This document shows, piece by piece, positions 1-8,601 of a stretch of DNA of 64,000 bases (the stretch's first letter is position 1; every line of letters starts with the position of its first letter). This DNA is from Psychrilyobacter atlanticus DSM 19335 (GTDB taxonomy: Bacteria > Fusobacteriota > Fusobacteriia > Fusobacteriales > Fusobacteriaceae), in contig NZ_KE384548.1 in NCBI RefSeq assembly GCF_000426625.1, positions 496,001 through 560,000 of the forward strand, read 5' to 3'. A program made the position numbers and the translations under genes. Below the pieces are notes generated by a model. It did no database searches. It saw only the letters and a program-made list of their open reading frames with translations, and was not told the DNA's origin.

Positions 1-594
1 TCAAAATTAACCAATATAACTCTGGGAATGGTAGAAGCACTGGAAAACGCCAACACATATAATGACGAAGATACCGGAGATCATGTAAAGAGGATAAGCA
101 GGTATTCTGAATTTATAGCATATGAAATGAAACTATCTAATAAATTTATAAAGGAGATAGGTCTTTATGCCTCCCTGCATGATATAGGTAAGATAGGTAT
201 ATCCGATGCCATTCTAAAGAAACCTGGAAAATTAACAGAAGAAGAATTTGAAACTATGAAAACACATGCAGAGATAGGGTATAATATGATAAAGGATTTA
301 GAGGTAAGTGAAGTGGCTCTAAATATTATAAGGTACCACCATGAAAAATGGGATGGGAACGGCTATGGAAAGGGACTCAAGGGAACCGAAATTCCTCTTG
401 AAGCCAGAATAGTAGCTCTGGCAGATGTCTACGATGCATTGAGGCAGAAAAGAGTATATAAGAAATCATTTACCCATGAAAAATCAGTAGAAATAATAAG
501 TTCTGAAAGTGGAAAACATTTTGATCCCTATATAGTCAGAATTTTTCTAAGAAATCATAATCACTTTAAAGATATTTTCGACAATGAAAAGTAG
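1..594 (+). CDS. HD-GYP domain c-di-GMP phosphodiesterase, 3' part
   Basis: The reading frame is open from base 1, so the 5' end lies outside the window; about 197 residues remain. They form an HD-GYP domain: a DHVKRIS segment, the metal-binding LHDIGKIGI motif, HAEIGYNMI, the HHEKWDGNGY segment, and the GYP-loop region ending in EARIVALADVYDAL. The family hydrolyses cyclic di-GMP in the cytosol, usually as the output domain of a response regulator or sensor; the N-terminal input domain is not visible. A terminator follows within 25 bases. The gene lies just upstream of a c-di-GMP riboswitch and fimbrial operon, which fits a role in c-di-GMP control, but the functional link is inferred. Confidence 0.93.
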   Translation, partial: SKLTNITLGMVEALENANTYNDEDTGDHVKRISRYSEFIAYEMKLSNKFIKEIGLYASLHDIGKIGISDAILKKPGKLTEEEFETMKTHAEIGYNMIKDLEVSEVALNIIRYHHEKWDGNGYGKGLKGTEIPLEARIVALADVYDALRQKRVYKKSFTHEKSVEIISSESGKHFDPYIVRIFLRNHNHFKDIFDNEK

Positions 595-616
595 TTAAAA
601 TTATTTTATAAAGGAA

Positions 617-651
617 GAGACCTCTTAAAATTTTTAAGAGGCTCTTTTTAG
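617..651 (+). terminator. Rho-independent terminator of the HD-GYP gene
   Basis: An inverted repeat with arms CCTCTTAAAA and TTTTTAAGAGG is extended by GAG/CTC with one bulged A, and a T-rich run follows (CTCTTTTTAG). It starts 22 bases after the stop codon. Confidence 0.85.
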
Positions 652-659
652 TTATTCAA

Positions 660-1028
660 TATTTTTTTAATCTACAGATTCTACGAAGTCTTTAATTTCA
701 CTTGTAGATATCTTTTCTAATGTATCTTCAAGGATTTTCATCAATAAATTATCTTCTATTTCATATTAATTTATCATCTTTCTAAGTTTTAAAACAGTGA
801 CCTAGTAATTCATTTTTTTCTATACTTTTAATGGCTTTTATTATAGAAGTGTAATTTATAAAAATAAAATTATGGAAAAAAATAAAAATTACCCTTAGTT
901 TTTCATTATTCATGACCTTTTAATTTGTTTTTAGTTCTAATTTGATTTCTTATGCAGTTAAATGAAACGTGTTTGTTTTGAAATTCAAAAATGGATTAAT
1001 TTTTTTTAATTTTTTCTGAAAGTAAATC
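660..1028. other. Non-coding gap with a short gene remnant
   Basis: No complete gene is visible. On the minus strand, bases 667-760 read as a ~30-residue acidic helical tail ending in DFVESVD before a stop. The frame is broken one base into its apparent start, so it looks like debris of an older gene. The rest is AT-rich and featureless up to the promoter near 1033. Confidence 0.4.
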
Positions 1029-1029
1029 G

Positions 1030-1038
1030 TGTTATAAT
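1030..1038 (+). promoter_or_regulatory. Extended -10 promoter ahead of the riboswitch
   Basis: TGT-TATAAT matches an extended -10 element (TGN-TATAAT). The -35 region is only a T-run, which an extended -10 can tolerate. It would give a leader of about 270 nt carrying the riboswitch and terminator before the first fimbrial gene. Confidence 0.5.
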
Positions 1039-1128
1039 AACATCCGTTATGAAATGTGCCATACATTTTTTTTAAAATTAAAATATGTTTAGCATATGAC
1101 CAAATATTTTTTTTGAAATATTTGATAA

Positions 1129-1211
1129 AAAAGAAAATAGCAAACCTTGGGAAACCTTGGGACGCAAAGCTATAGGGTCTACGTCTATATTAGATATGGC
1201 TGCCAGTTGCC
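1129..1211 (+). promoter_or_regulatory. Cyclic di-GMP-I (GEMM) riboswitch aptamer
   Basis: The segment reads AGCAAACC, a stem capped by a GGAAAC GNRA-type tetraloop, then the diagnostic GGGACGCAAAGCTA block, a GGGTCT stem arm, and the closing ATGGCTGCCAGTTGCC. This matches the GEMM consensus (P1b tetraloop hairpin, GACGCAAAGC core, GGC-GCCAG region). The family binds c-di-GMP. An intrinsic terminator lies 36 bases downstream and the first fimbrial gene about 104 bases downstream, so control is probably by transcription termination. Whether ligand turns expression on or off needs the antiterminator fold to be worked out. Confidence 0.92.
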
Positions 1212-1246
1212 TTTAATTTAAGCACTTTAGTTAATTTTTTAATTTT

Positions 1247-1286
1247 AATGCATAACTTATTAAGGTTATGCATTTTTTTTTTTTTG
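1247..1286 (+). terminator. Riboswitch expression-platform terminator
   Basis: A 10-bp perfect stem (AATGCATAAC / GTTATGCATT, 8-nt loop) is followed by a run of about 13 T. It lies between the aptamer and the first gene, the expected place for a ligand-controlled terminator. Confidence 0.88.
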
Positions 1287-1314
1287 CATTTTTTTGATTT
1301 AAATGGAGGGAACC

Positions 1315-2031
1315 ATGAAAAGAATAATAGGAGTAATAATTTTAAATTTAGTTTTTCTTACTTATAGTTATGCTGGTTTTTCTGTAATAAAACCATCCTT
1401 TGGGATTACTTTGAACAGAGCCAAAACCCAGGAACAGCTTATAATGAACACAGGAAATAAAAATTTAAGAGTAAAAATATACGCAGAAAAACCAGCAAAC
1501 CTTAAAGATGAGGAATTATATATGGGTGATTGGGTAAAGGTTTATCCTAGATATGTCACCATACCGGCAAATGGAAGAAAAAGGGTAAGGTTTATAGTGA
1601 AGCCACCAAAGGACCGTCATATCGCTGATGGTGAATACAGATGTGTATTGTACTATGAAGAAATCAAGCAAATAGGTGATGAAGGATTCAGTCTTAGAGT
1701 TGGTACACCAATCTATGGAAGAACAGGGAATCTCATCTATGCAGCAGAATATGAAAAATTGAAAGTAAAAAAAACTCAAAAGGGGTATAAGCTGAATGGG
1801 GTGGTTAAAAACACCGGAAACACTTCCTTTGCATTGAGAGCTGAGATAAAATTTTATGATAAAAAAAATAAACTGCTGAAAAAAATAGATAAAAAAGCAG
1901 CCTCTCTATTTAGAGGAACTACAAAAAATATCGGAATTGAATTGGAAGAGATAAAGAAAACTTCGAAAATTACGGTACTATTTTATGAGAAAAATAAAAA
2001 ATATAAATTTGAAAAAATATACAAGCTGTAA
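1315..2031 (+). CDS. PapD-like periplasmic fimbrial chaperone
   Basis: This 238-residue protein starts at 1315, where GGAGGG is well placed; the upstream in-frame ATG at 1303 overlaps that ribosome site. A signal peptide ends near SYAG. The mature part has two immunoglobulin-like domains. The first carries the PapD-type edge-strand region (MNTGNKNLRVKIYAEKP) and the basic YVTIPANGRKRVRF stretch that anchors subunit C-termini in this family. It should hold pilus subunits in the periplasm and deliver them to the usher encoded at 3199. It is the first gene behind the c-di-GMP riboswitch. Sequence similarity to classical PapD is loose; the assignment rests on fold pattern and operon context. Confidence 0.8.
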   Translation: MKRIIGVIILNLVFLTYSYAGFSVIKPSFGITLNRAKTQEQLIMNTGNKNLRVKIYAEKPANLKDEELYMGDWVKVYPRYVTIPANGRKRVRFIVKPPKDRHIADGEYRCVLYYEEIKQIGDEGFSLRVGTPIYGRTGNLIYAAEYEKLKVKKTQKGYKLNGVVKNTGNTSFALRAEIKFYDKKNKLLKKIDKKAASLFRGTTKNIGIELEEIKKTSKITVLFYEKNKKYKFEKIYKL

Positions 2032-2096
2032 AACGACAAAAAATATAGATGTCAAAAAATTTTACAAAAAAAAAGGAAAAAAGGAGATTAATTATT

Positions 2097-2597
2097 ATGA
2101 AGAAAAGAATTTTACTAGTAACAGGGATACTTGCATTATCATCAATTACCTTTGGAGCACCTTCAACACCTACAAGTACTACAGGTCACGTAGATACTGG
2201 AACTTTTAATTTAAGTGCACAAATTATAACTAACTTGGACGTTGACATTTCAGGAGATATGGCGTTTGGAGATGTTGTAATTCCTGATTCAGGAACTAAT
2301 ACAAGAACTATTGGAACAGATTCAACTGGTATCACAGTTGGTTTCAATGCTGCTGATAAAGATGAAACTGTATCAGTTGTACTTAGTGGAACAGGGGTAG
2401 AAGGGTCAAAATATACTAAAGAAGCTGATAAAGTTTATGTTGATTTTGTTACTTCAACTGGGACATGGGCTGGAATACCAACAACAACACCTTTATACAT
2501 AGGTGGGACAATTACAGTTGGCGCTGGAGCGACTAGTTCAGATGTAGATATTAGTGAAAATGTAACTGTAACTGTAACTTATGACTCAATTGTTTAA
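2097..2597 (+). CDS. Major fimbrial subunit (DUF4402-like pilin)
   Basis: This 166-residue secreted protein starts at ATG 2097 behind AAGGAGAT; an upstream in-frame ATG at 2049 lacks a ribosome site. The signal peptide ends at ITFGA. The mature chain is rich in Thr, Ser, Gly and Val, with short beta-strand patterns (ITNLDVDISGDMAFG, VSVVLSGTG, YIGGTITVGAG), as in the DUF4402 family of alternative chaperone/usher pilins. Codon use is richer and less A-biased than in its neighbours, as expected of a highly expressed structural gene. A strong terminator directly follows, which would leave this transcript far more abundant than the downstream ones. Confidence 0.78.
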   Translation: MKKRILLVTGILALSSITFGAPSTPTSTTGHVDTGTFNLSAQIITNLDVDISGDMAFGDVVIPDSGTNTRTIGTDSTGITVGFNAADKDETVSVVLSGTGVEGSKYTKEADKVYVDFVTSTGTWAGIPTTTPLYIGGTITVGAGATSSDVDISENVTVTVTYDSIV

Positions 2598-2642
2598 TAT
2601 ATAATAGAAAATCTATTTAGAGTTTTGAGAAAATATAACTAT

Positions 2643-2677
2643 TTAAAGTATGGTTTTATGCCATACTTTATTTTTTT
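2643..2677 (+). terminator. Attenuating terminator after the major pilin gene
   Basis: A 9-bp stem AAAGTATGG / CCATACTTT with a 7-nt loop is followed by A and seven T. It sits inside the fimbrial operon, so partial read-through would set the pilin to usher ratio. Confidence 0.85.
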
Positions 2678-2714
2678 GACGAAATATAGCTAAAATTTTT
2701 AAGGGGTGAATCAT

Positions 2715-3140
2715 TTGAAAAAAATAATTTTAGTATTGATATTTATCATATGTGAGTCAATAACCTTTAGTACAGCAAATTTGGATGTTGATATAAGCGG
2801 GGGACTTGACTTTGACTATATAGTAATCCCTGACAGTGGGAGCAATAACTCGACTATTCTAGCAGATAGAAATGGAGTAATAGTTTCATTTGTATCCTCT
2901 AAACCAACAGATACTGTATCTGTATCTTTTAGCGGCGGAGATATCAGAAAGAATAAACTTTTCCTAGATAGTGAAAATATAACTATTGAATTTATTAGTT
3001 CTACAGGGAAGTGGAATGAAATACCCACAGATTTACCTTTTTATATAGGAGGAATGATTAGTATTAAAGATACTGCTACAGGCAACAATGAAATAGATGA
3101 AAATATAATTATAACGGTAACTAGCGAAAGTATAAACTGA
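2715..3140 (+). CDS. Minor fimbrial subunit, paralogue of the major pilin
   Basis: This 141-residue secreted protein probably starts at TTG 2715, eight bases after the AAGGGGTG ribosome site; the in-frame GTG at 2706 falls inside that site. A signal peptide ends around FSTA. The mature chain aligns with the major subunit throughout: NLDVDISGGLDFDYIVIPDSG matches NLDVDISGDMAFGDVVIPDSG in part, as do VSVSFSGG, FISSTGKW and the final ENIIITVT. It lacks the Thr/Ser-rich segment found after the major pilin's signal peptide. It is probably a minor or tip subunit; that role is inferred from order and length. Confidence 0.75.
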   Translation: MKKIILVLIFIICESITFSTANLDVDISGGLDFDYIVIPDSGSNNSTILADRNGVIVSFVSSKPTDTVSVSFSGGDIRKNKLFLDSENITIEFISSTGKWNEIPTDLPFYIGGMISIKDTATGNNEIDENIIITVTSESIN

Positions 3141-3198
3141 TTTTTTTAGTACAGAGTTTAAAAAAATATCAAATAAATTATCGAAGTGGAGCAGGAGT

Positions 3199-5748
3199 AT
3201 GAAAATTAAAAAATATCTATTTATCTTATTATTTTTATTTAATATACTTACTTTTGCAGATGGAATACCTCAAAACTTTGAAGAAGGCTATATGCTGATA
3301 GATGTTAAGAATAAATTAAAAGACCCTTTCTTTGGTGTTTTTTTAAACTATGAAACAGAAAAAGTATATATAGGCCTAAGAAATTTTTTAGATTTTATAG
3401 AACTTTCAGGGATAGAAATAGATAAGAAAGAAAAAGTTGTTTCTGGAAAACTAAAAGCAGAATTTTTTAGAAATAAAAGAGAAAAATCTGTTTACTGGAA
3501 GTTTGATGACGATAGAAGTTTCATAAAAAATAATGAATTATATATAGAGGTGGGGAGTCTACCTGAAATACTACCCATAACAAATGTGAAATGGGATCTA
3601 GATGATTACAGGTTAACAATCTATCCAAATTTTTATTTGAGCATAGAGCTTAGGGAAAAGGCAAAGAAAAGAAGAAATAAAATAAGAAAGAAAAAAAGAG
3701 AAAAGAAGAAGAAAGAGGATATAGAAAAAAAATTACTGTCACTGGGGATGGTAAAATTAAAATATAATGCCGATGATATTTTAAAATGGTTTGATCAAGA
3801 AAAGGAAGAACATAAGGAGGATTATGGTAAGCTGGATATAGACTATAGAACTCCGTTGCTATATGGAGATTTTGCTGCTTCATTTAAGGCTTATCCAGAA
3901 TATGAGCTAAATTATTGGAGGATGAATTATCCAGATGTGTTTGAAGGTAAAACTATTGAGATAGGAGACACCTATCTCCAAGGAAATAACCTTTTTGATG
4001 CTTCCAGTCAGATAAGCGGGATAGTAATAAAAGAGAGTAAATATAAAACTTATTATGATAGAGGAAAAAATAATATCAGTGGATTCGTTCCAAATGGAAT
4101 AACAGTTGAACTCTATCAAAATAAAATTTTAATAGACTACCAAGAAGCTGAAGATAACAGTTATGAATTTGAAAATATAGAACTGATATCTTACTCAGAT
4201 ACTTTTATCTTGAAGTTTTATGATCAAAGAGGGCTCCTTGTGGAAGAAAGGAAAATAAAGATACTTTCGGGAAAAGAATTTTTAAATGAGGGAAGTTATG
4301 ATTATAATCTATATCTTGGTGAAACCAAACAAAGTGAAAAACATCTGGCTTTAGATATCTCCTATGGAATTTTAGATAACCTAAGTTATAAACTTGGAGG
4401 ATGGAGTTTAAACCATGAAAGTGAGAAAAAAAAGAAGTATAACGTTCTTGAAAATAACTTCTATTGGAGAACACAGAGTATAAAACATCCCCTGAAAATG
4501 AAATTTCAATGGGACTATGATTTAGACAGCGATAAAAGACAGGATACCTACCTGGGAGACCTAATGTTAAAATTAGGTAGTTTTGATTTAGATCTGCGTT
4601 TTGAGCATTATTCTAAAAGATTTTCAGAAGAAAAAAATTTAGATAAAAAATATGAAGCAAATTTAAGAGGAAGGTACAAAAAGCTAAACTATACCATAGG
4701 AATGGATATAGAGGAATATCTAGAGAAAAAAATAGAGTATAAAGTAGATCTATCATATAGAGTTGCTAAACCATTACGTTTCTCTATTAAAAATAAATAT
4801 GAAGAAAAAAATTCAAAATATGGGATGGATTTAAATATAAATTATTCAGGATCTAAAACTTTAAATCTTATATTGGGAACTTCCCATGATTGGGAGAATG
4901 GAAAAATTATAGAAGAAAACTATAAATTAAAAGTGAATAAAAGGAGAAAACGAGGGCAAAGATTATCCTACGGAGCAGGTATTGATTATAATCCAAAAAC
5001 TGAGGAGATTAGATATTCTATTGACTTCACTTATTATTTCACTGATGATGTAAGTACACTTTTTAATTATGAGAGTTCTAGAGACAATATTAAGATGAAT
5101 TTTTATGGAGAAAAAGTAGTGAATCTTGAAAAACCTTTTGCAAAAACTAAAACTGGTAATCCTGAAACATCATGGATAGAAGGCTTAGTATTTCTAGATT
5201 CCAATGGAAATAGAAAAAAAGATAAAGATGAAGAATGTTTTAAAGATGTAGAGATATTTATAGGAAATAAGAGTAAAGGATTAACAGAAAATAATGGTAA
5301 ATTTTATATAGATGGTATACAGCCTTATAAGATACAACAATTAGATATATCTTATGAAAATTTAGACCCTATGCTTTCAATGGCTGAAGGTTCAGGTAAA
5401 TTTATAGCATTACCTGCAAGTGGAAAAGAAATACATATTCCACTTACACCAATTTCCAGTATAGCTGGAGATATATTTATAGAAAATGGAAATTTTTCAG
5501 AAGATGAGAAAGAAGATATATTAAAAAAAATTGAGATACACCTAGTTCATAAAGGAAAAATAATAAAAAGCTTTAAATCTGAAATGGATGGATTTTTTAT
5601 GTTTGAAGATGTCCAACCTGGAGAATATGTTTTGAAAATAGAATATAAAGGTGAAAAAGAAATTAATTTCAAAGATAATGAACTTCCAGTAATTGTGAAA
5701 TCTGGAGATTTTTATGATGGGTTTGTTTTTGGAATAGGAAAGTTGTAG
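3199..5748 (+). CDS. Outer-membrane fimbrial usher-like protein
   Basis: This 849-residue protein begins at ATG 3199 behind GGAGCAGGAG, with a signal peptide ending near FADG. After an N-terminal domain of about 130 residues comes a highly charged Lys/Arg/Glu helix (roughly 150-180). A long region of alternating strands then has the look of an outer-membrane beta-barrel (Tyr/Lys-rich short strands, about 190-640). The C-terminal part begins WIEGLVFLDSNGNRKKDKDEE, a Ca-binding-like SdrD-B/CNA-B pattern, and carries two small beta-sandwich modules. Length and layout fit ushers of the alternative chaperone/usher class, which secrete and polymerise pilus subunits. The charged helix is unusual for an usher. 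Confidence 0.75.
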   Translation: MKIKKYLFILLFLFNILTFADGIPQNFEEGYMLIDVKNKLKDPFFGVFLNYETEKVYIGLRNFLDFIELSGIEIDKKEKVVSGKLKAEFFRNKREKSVYWKFDDDRSFIKNNELYIEVGSLPEILPITNVKWDLDDYRLTIYPNFYLSIELREKAKKRRNKIRKKKREKKKKEDIEKKLLSLGMVKLKYNADDILKWFDQEKEEHKEDYGKLDIDYRTPLLYGDFAASFKAYPEYELNYWRMNYPDVFEGKTIEIGDTYLQGNNLFDASSQISGIVIKESKYKTYYDRGKNNISGFVPNGITVELYQNKILIDYQEAEDNSYEFENIELISYSDTFILKFYDQRGLLVEERKIKILSGKEFLNEGSYDYNLYLGETKQSEKHLALDISYGILDNLSYKLGGWSLNHESEKKKKYNVLENNFYWRTQSIKHPLKMKFQWDYDLDSDKRQDTYLGDLMLKLGSFDLDLRFEHYSKRFSEEKNLDKKYEANLRGRYKKLNYTIGMDIEEYLEKKIEYKVDLSYRVAKPLRFSIKNKYEEKNSKYGMDLNINYSGSKTLNLILGTSHDWENGKIIEENYKLKVNKRRKRGQRLSYGAGIDYNPKTEEIRYSIDFTYYFTDDVSTLFNYESSRDNIKMNFYGEKVVNLEKPFAKTKTGNPETSWIEGLVFLDSNGNRKKDKDEECFKDVEIFIGNKSKGLTENNGKFYIDGIQPYKIQQLDISYENLDPMLSMAEGSGKFIALPASGKEIHIPLTPISSIAGDIFIENGNFSEDEKEDILKKIEIHLVHKGKIIKSFKSEMDGFFMFEDVQPGEYVLKIEYKGEKEINFKDNELPVIVKSGDFYDGFVFGIGKL

Positions 5749-5805
5749 AGAAATAAGGTTATTTGGTTAAAATAAAAAAATAAGTACTAAATAGAGGTGA
5801 TAAAT

Positions 5806-6000
5806 ATGGAATATACAGCAGATTTAAAAATGGATCTAAAGGAAGTAAAAATAATTAGGGCATTGTTAGAGGTTGAGATCAAGAATAATAAACTTCAAAT
5901 TGATTCCCTCAATGTTCTTGAATATAATAAGCTATTGAAAAAATTATTGAAGAAAATACAACTTGGAGAGATCAATATTTTGGAGGATTCATTAAGGTAA
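5806..6000 (+). CDS. Small conserved-looking hypothetical protein
   Basis: This 64-residue ORF starts at ATG 5806 behind GAGGTGA; an upstream GTG at 5797 lies in the ribosome site. It is predicted to be almost wholly helical, with a basic KLLKKLLKKIQ patch near residue 45. There is no signal peptide, membrane segment or recognised motif. It follows the usher gene by 57 bases and may be read from the same transcript. Function unknown. Confidence 0.55.
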   Translation: MEYTADLKMDLKEVKIIRALLEVEIKNNKLQIDSLNVLEYNKLLKKLLKKIQLGEINILEDSLR

Positions 6001-6059
6001 CATCATTAAAATATAGGATAAATATTTCTTATAAAGTATAAAAAAAAAGGAGGGGTATA

Positions 6060-6461
6060 ATGGAATCAAAAATAAATAAAGAAAATAATAAAAATGGCAA
6101 ATTTATTACCTACTATGAAAACGGTAAGATAAAAGAAATAGAAAATTACAAAAATAATAAACTAGATGGTGAGTGGTTTTTTTACTATGAAAATGGACAA
6201 CTCAGAGCTAAAGTACACTATAAAAATGGATTAGAAGTTGGAGAAACTACCCTCTATTTTGAAACAGGAGAAATAGAGGAAAAAACAAATTTTAAAGATG
6301 GTGATGAACATGGTGAAGCGATTGACTATTATAAAAATGGGAACATTAAATATAAAGGAAATTTTAAAAATGGATTAAAAAATGGTGGAAATATTTCCTA
6401 TTATGAGAATGGACAACTCAAAAATAAATGGAATTATAAAGATGGAAAAGTTATTGATTAA
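6060..6461 (+). CDS. MORN-variant (YwqK-like) repeat protein
   Basis: This 133-residue protein starts behind AAAGGAGGGG. It consists of about five repeats of the MORN_2 type, recognisable by YYENG(K/Q)(I/L)(K/R) followed by a Tyr/Phe-Lys-(D/N)-G turn about 12 residues later (YYENGKIKE, YYENGQLRA, YFETGEIEE, YYKNGNIKY, YYENGQLKN). Such proteins are often called YwqK-family antitoxins, but a toxin partner is not evident here. No signal peptide is visible. It could be a protein-binding scaffold or an immunity-type protein. Confidence 0.8.
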   Translation: MESKINKENNKNGKFITYYENGKIKEIENYKNNKLDGEWFFYYENGQLRAKVHYKNGLEVGETTLYFETGEIEEKTNFKDGDEHGEAIDYYKNGNIKYKGNFKNGLKNGGNISYYENGQLKNKWNYKDGKVID

Positions 6462-6697
6462 AAACAAAAGTTCCTTAATAAGTAATTGGAACATTCATAT
6501 TAAATATCCAAAGAAGGGCAAGTAGGTAAATTAAATCTATTTGTCCTTTTTTATTGTGCAACTATGGTTTTCAAGACTGTAATCAATTTCATATTAGGAA
6601 TCTAACATGATTAAAATTTAAAATCGCTTAGAAACGAAATTAGAGAGTCCTAGAACCTACCAAAGATCAGTAGGAGACTATAAAAGTTTCAGTTTCT

Positions 6698-6922
6698 ATG
6701 AAATTAAAAAAAGGAACAATCTATTTCAAATCCGGGAAAAAATGGAGAAAGGCAGCAGCAGGATCTACTGTCTATGGATGTATAATTTATAGAGATTACA
6801 TTGAACTAACGGAATTTGAAAAATCCTATGAATATGAAAGAAGGAGTGTTGAATTAACACTCCTTCTTTCAACTAACCACAGACTTTACAAGCATAATAT
6901 GTGTTACCTATTTGTGCAGTAG
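6698..6922 (+). CDS. Doubtful small ORF
   Basis: This 74-residue frame has no convincing ribosome site (GTTTCT precedes the ATG). Its first 50 residues look protein-like (GTIYFKSGKKWRKAAAGSTVYG). The C-terminal third runs through a 15-bp perfect hairpin at 6836-6870, which suggests that the real gene once ended earlier or that this is a remnant. The 230 bases before it hold no gene I can recognise. Confidence 0.2.
   Translation: MKLKKGTIYFKSGKKWRKAAAGSTVYGCIIYRDYIELTEFEKSYEYERRSVELTLLLSTNHRLYKHNMCYLFVQ
6836..6876. terminator. Perfect 15-bp hairpin, probable bidirectional terminator
   Basis: The arms GAAAGAAGGAGTGTT and AACACTCCTTCTTTC are perfectly complementary around a 5-nt loop. The flanking T-runs are weak, so termination is probable rather than certain. 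It lies downstream of the minus-strand exporter operon. Confidence 0.6.
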
Positions 6923-7043
6923 CTTTTTTTACAGGACTTGCGATATTCTGAGCTTCTAGCTCAAAATAATTAGAATGAGGTCTATTTCTACACCCTAGAT
7001 GATGAACTTGATATTTATCGTCATCTTTTTCTTTATTTGCAAT
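6879..7043 (-). pseudogene. Fragment of a small Cys-containing protein
   Basis: The minus strand reads a ~54-residue stretch (VHHLGCRNRPHSNYFELEAQ, then TYYACKVCG and a stop) with paired cysteines. There is no start codon and no ribosome site before an upstream stop. It looks like the surviving 3' part of a gene. I do not recognise the family. Confidence 0.35.
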
Positions 7044-7084
7044 TTTATTTTTTTAAAATTTTCAATACAAGTCGAGTAATATAA

Positions 7085-7531
7085 TTAATCTTTTTTTAGA
7101 TTATTATATATTTTATTTGTTTCTTTTAATAAAGTTTCTATATCTGAATAAAATTTTTCTATGTTTATATCGACATCTTTATTAAATAAATCATTATAAT
7201 AATTTTTACCTGCGTTTACTAATTTATAATATATTTTTTCACCTTTTTCTGTTAAATATAAATTATAATATCTTTTATCATTTTGATTTTTTTCTTTTAT
7301 TACGATATCTTTTTTAATTAATATATTTACAAATCTTGTTACGACAGATTTATCCATATAAATTCTTTTGCTTATTTCATTTAAAGATATTCCCTCATTA
7401 TTAAAAATTTCAACTATAATAGGATAATTACCAGATGATATATCTAATTCTTTTAAATAATGATTTAATATAGAAGATTGTTTTCTATAAAGTAATGCAA
7501 TATCTTTTACTATTTTTCTTTTTATATTCAC
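7085..7531 (-). CDS. MarR-family transcriptional regulator
   Basis: This 148-residue protein begins with GTG 7531, about eight bases after GGGGAG, and follows the exporter gene by 13 bases. It has the MarR winged-helix pattern: helical dimerisation N-terminus, then LNEISKRIYMDKSVVTRFVNILIKK as the recognition region, and the wing containing NDKRYYNLYLTEKGEKI. MarR proteins are ligand-responsive repressors that often control the exporter they are encoded with. A near-perfect palindrome overlapping the -35 element of this operon (9722-9737) is the likely site. Confidence 0.93.
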   Translation of the reverse strand: MNIKRKIVKDIALLYRKQSSILNHYLKELDISSGNYPIIVEIFNNEGISLNEISKRIYMDKSVVTRFVNILIKKDIVIKEKNQNDKRYYNLYLTEKGEKIYYKLVNAGKNYYNDLFNKDVDINIEKFYSDIETLLKETNKIYNNLKKD

Positions 7532-7544
7532 TTTTCCAACTCCC

Positions 7545-8591
7545 CTAAATTTTTTGTAATTCTTTTATATTATTTAATTTTAATTCTTTTATTTTTTTAG
7601 CGGACATAACAATGACAATTATATCTAAAAAGATAAATGAAAATATCATAATAGATGATATCATTACAGCTCTTAAATGAGCCTTATACAGTATAGCACC
7701 GCTAGTATTTAAATATAAAGTTAATGGTATTATAGTTGCATTTATTAAAGTTACTTTTTCATATCTTTTTTTTACATCCCCATATACTACATCTTTAACC
7801 AGATACATATAAAAAGCAGTTAAAAAAATTATTAACAATATAAAATTTCCTACTTTAGCAAACAAAATAAAACTAAATATACTTGCCATTGTACATGCTA
7901 AAGAATGGATTTTTATATTCTTTTTTGCTCTAATTATCATTCTACTATAATTAAAATCTCTATATAATCCAGCTAATGTAATATAAGCAAAAAATGCAAA
8001 TCTCCATTCAAATAACATAGAAAGATTTAAAAATAATAGAAATATTAGAGCATGTAAATATATATGATTTTTAGGTACACTAATTTTTGTATATGGTTTA
8101 CTTATTACATCTTCAGCTTCAGAAGGAAATATTTTATATATAATAAATATTAATATAAAAATTATACCTAATTGGACCATGTTCTGTAAAAAAGATTCAT
8201 CATAATGAAGTTCTATATAACTACCTTTTATAGTAAATAGTAAATAATAAAATAAAAAATAATATATATGTACTGTTTTATAATTAAAAGCAAACAAATT
8301 TAATACTCCACAAAATATTATATAAGAAAAAAGATTAGCTACAATAGGTGAACCATATAAAAATTCAGCTACAAATAAACCAATTATACCACCTATAGCC
8401 ATGTACAACATTTTCGATATTATATCTTTAGGATCATACTTTTTCATTCCTAATATTAAAGATGTTGGAAATATACCTATTATAACAGTACTACTAAATA
8501 AATTATGTAAAATATGAGCTAAAACAATACCAGATACAGTACTACAAACCAATCTACAATAATAATTTTTATTTTCTTTTTCTAATGTCAT
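7545..8591 (-). CDS. FUSC/DUF2955-like inner-membrane exporter subunit
   Basis: This 348-residue protein has about nine to ten hydrophobic helices in two halves (GIVLAHILHNLFSS and AFFAYITLAGLYRDF regions begin the repeats), separated by a short cytoplasmic stretch. That is the layout of fusaric-acid-resistance/aromatic-acid exporters of the FUSC and DUF2955 type, here without the long cytoplasmic domain. It lies 10 bases after a membrane-fusion protein gene and 13 bases before marR, so the three form an operon. It probably exports an aromatic acid or similar small toxic compound; the substrate is unknown. No outer-membrane channel is encoded here. Confidence 0.75.
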   Translation of the reverse strand: MTLEKENKNYYCRLVCSTVSGIVLAHILHNLFSSTVIIGIFPTSLILGMKKYDPKDIISKMLYMAIGGIIGLFVAEFLYGSPIVANLFSYIIFCGVLNLFAFNYKTVHIYYFLFYYLLFTIKGSYIELHYDESFLQNMVQLGIIFILIFIIYKIFPSEAEDVISKPYTKISVPKNHIYLHALIFLLFLNLSMLFEWRFAFFAYITLAGLYRDFNYSRMIIRAKKNIKIHSLACTMASIFSFILFAKVGNFILLIIFLTAFYMYLVKDVVYGDVKKRYEKVTLINATIIPLTLYLNTSGAILYKAHLRAVMISSIMIFSFIFLDIIVIVMSAKKIKELKLNNIKELQKI

Positions 8592-8601
8592 AATTTTACC
8601 T

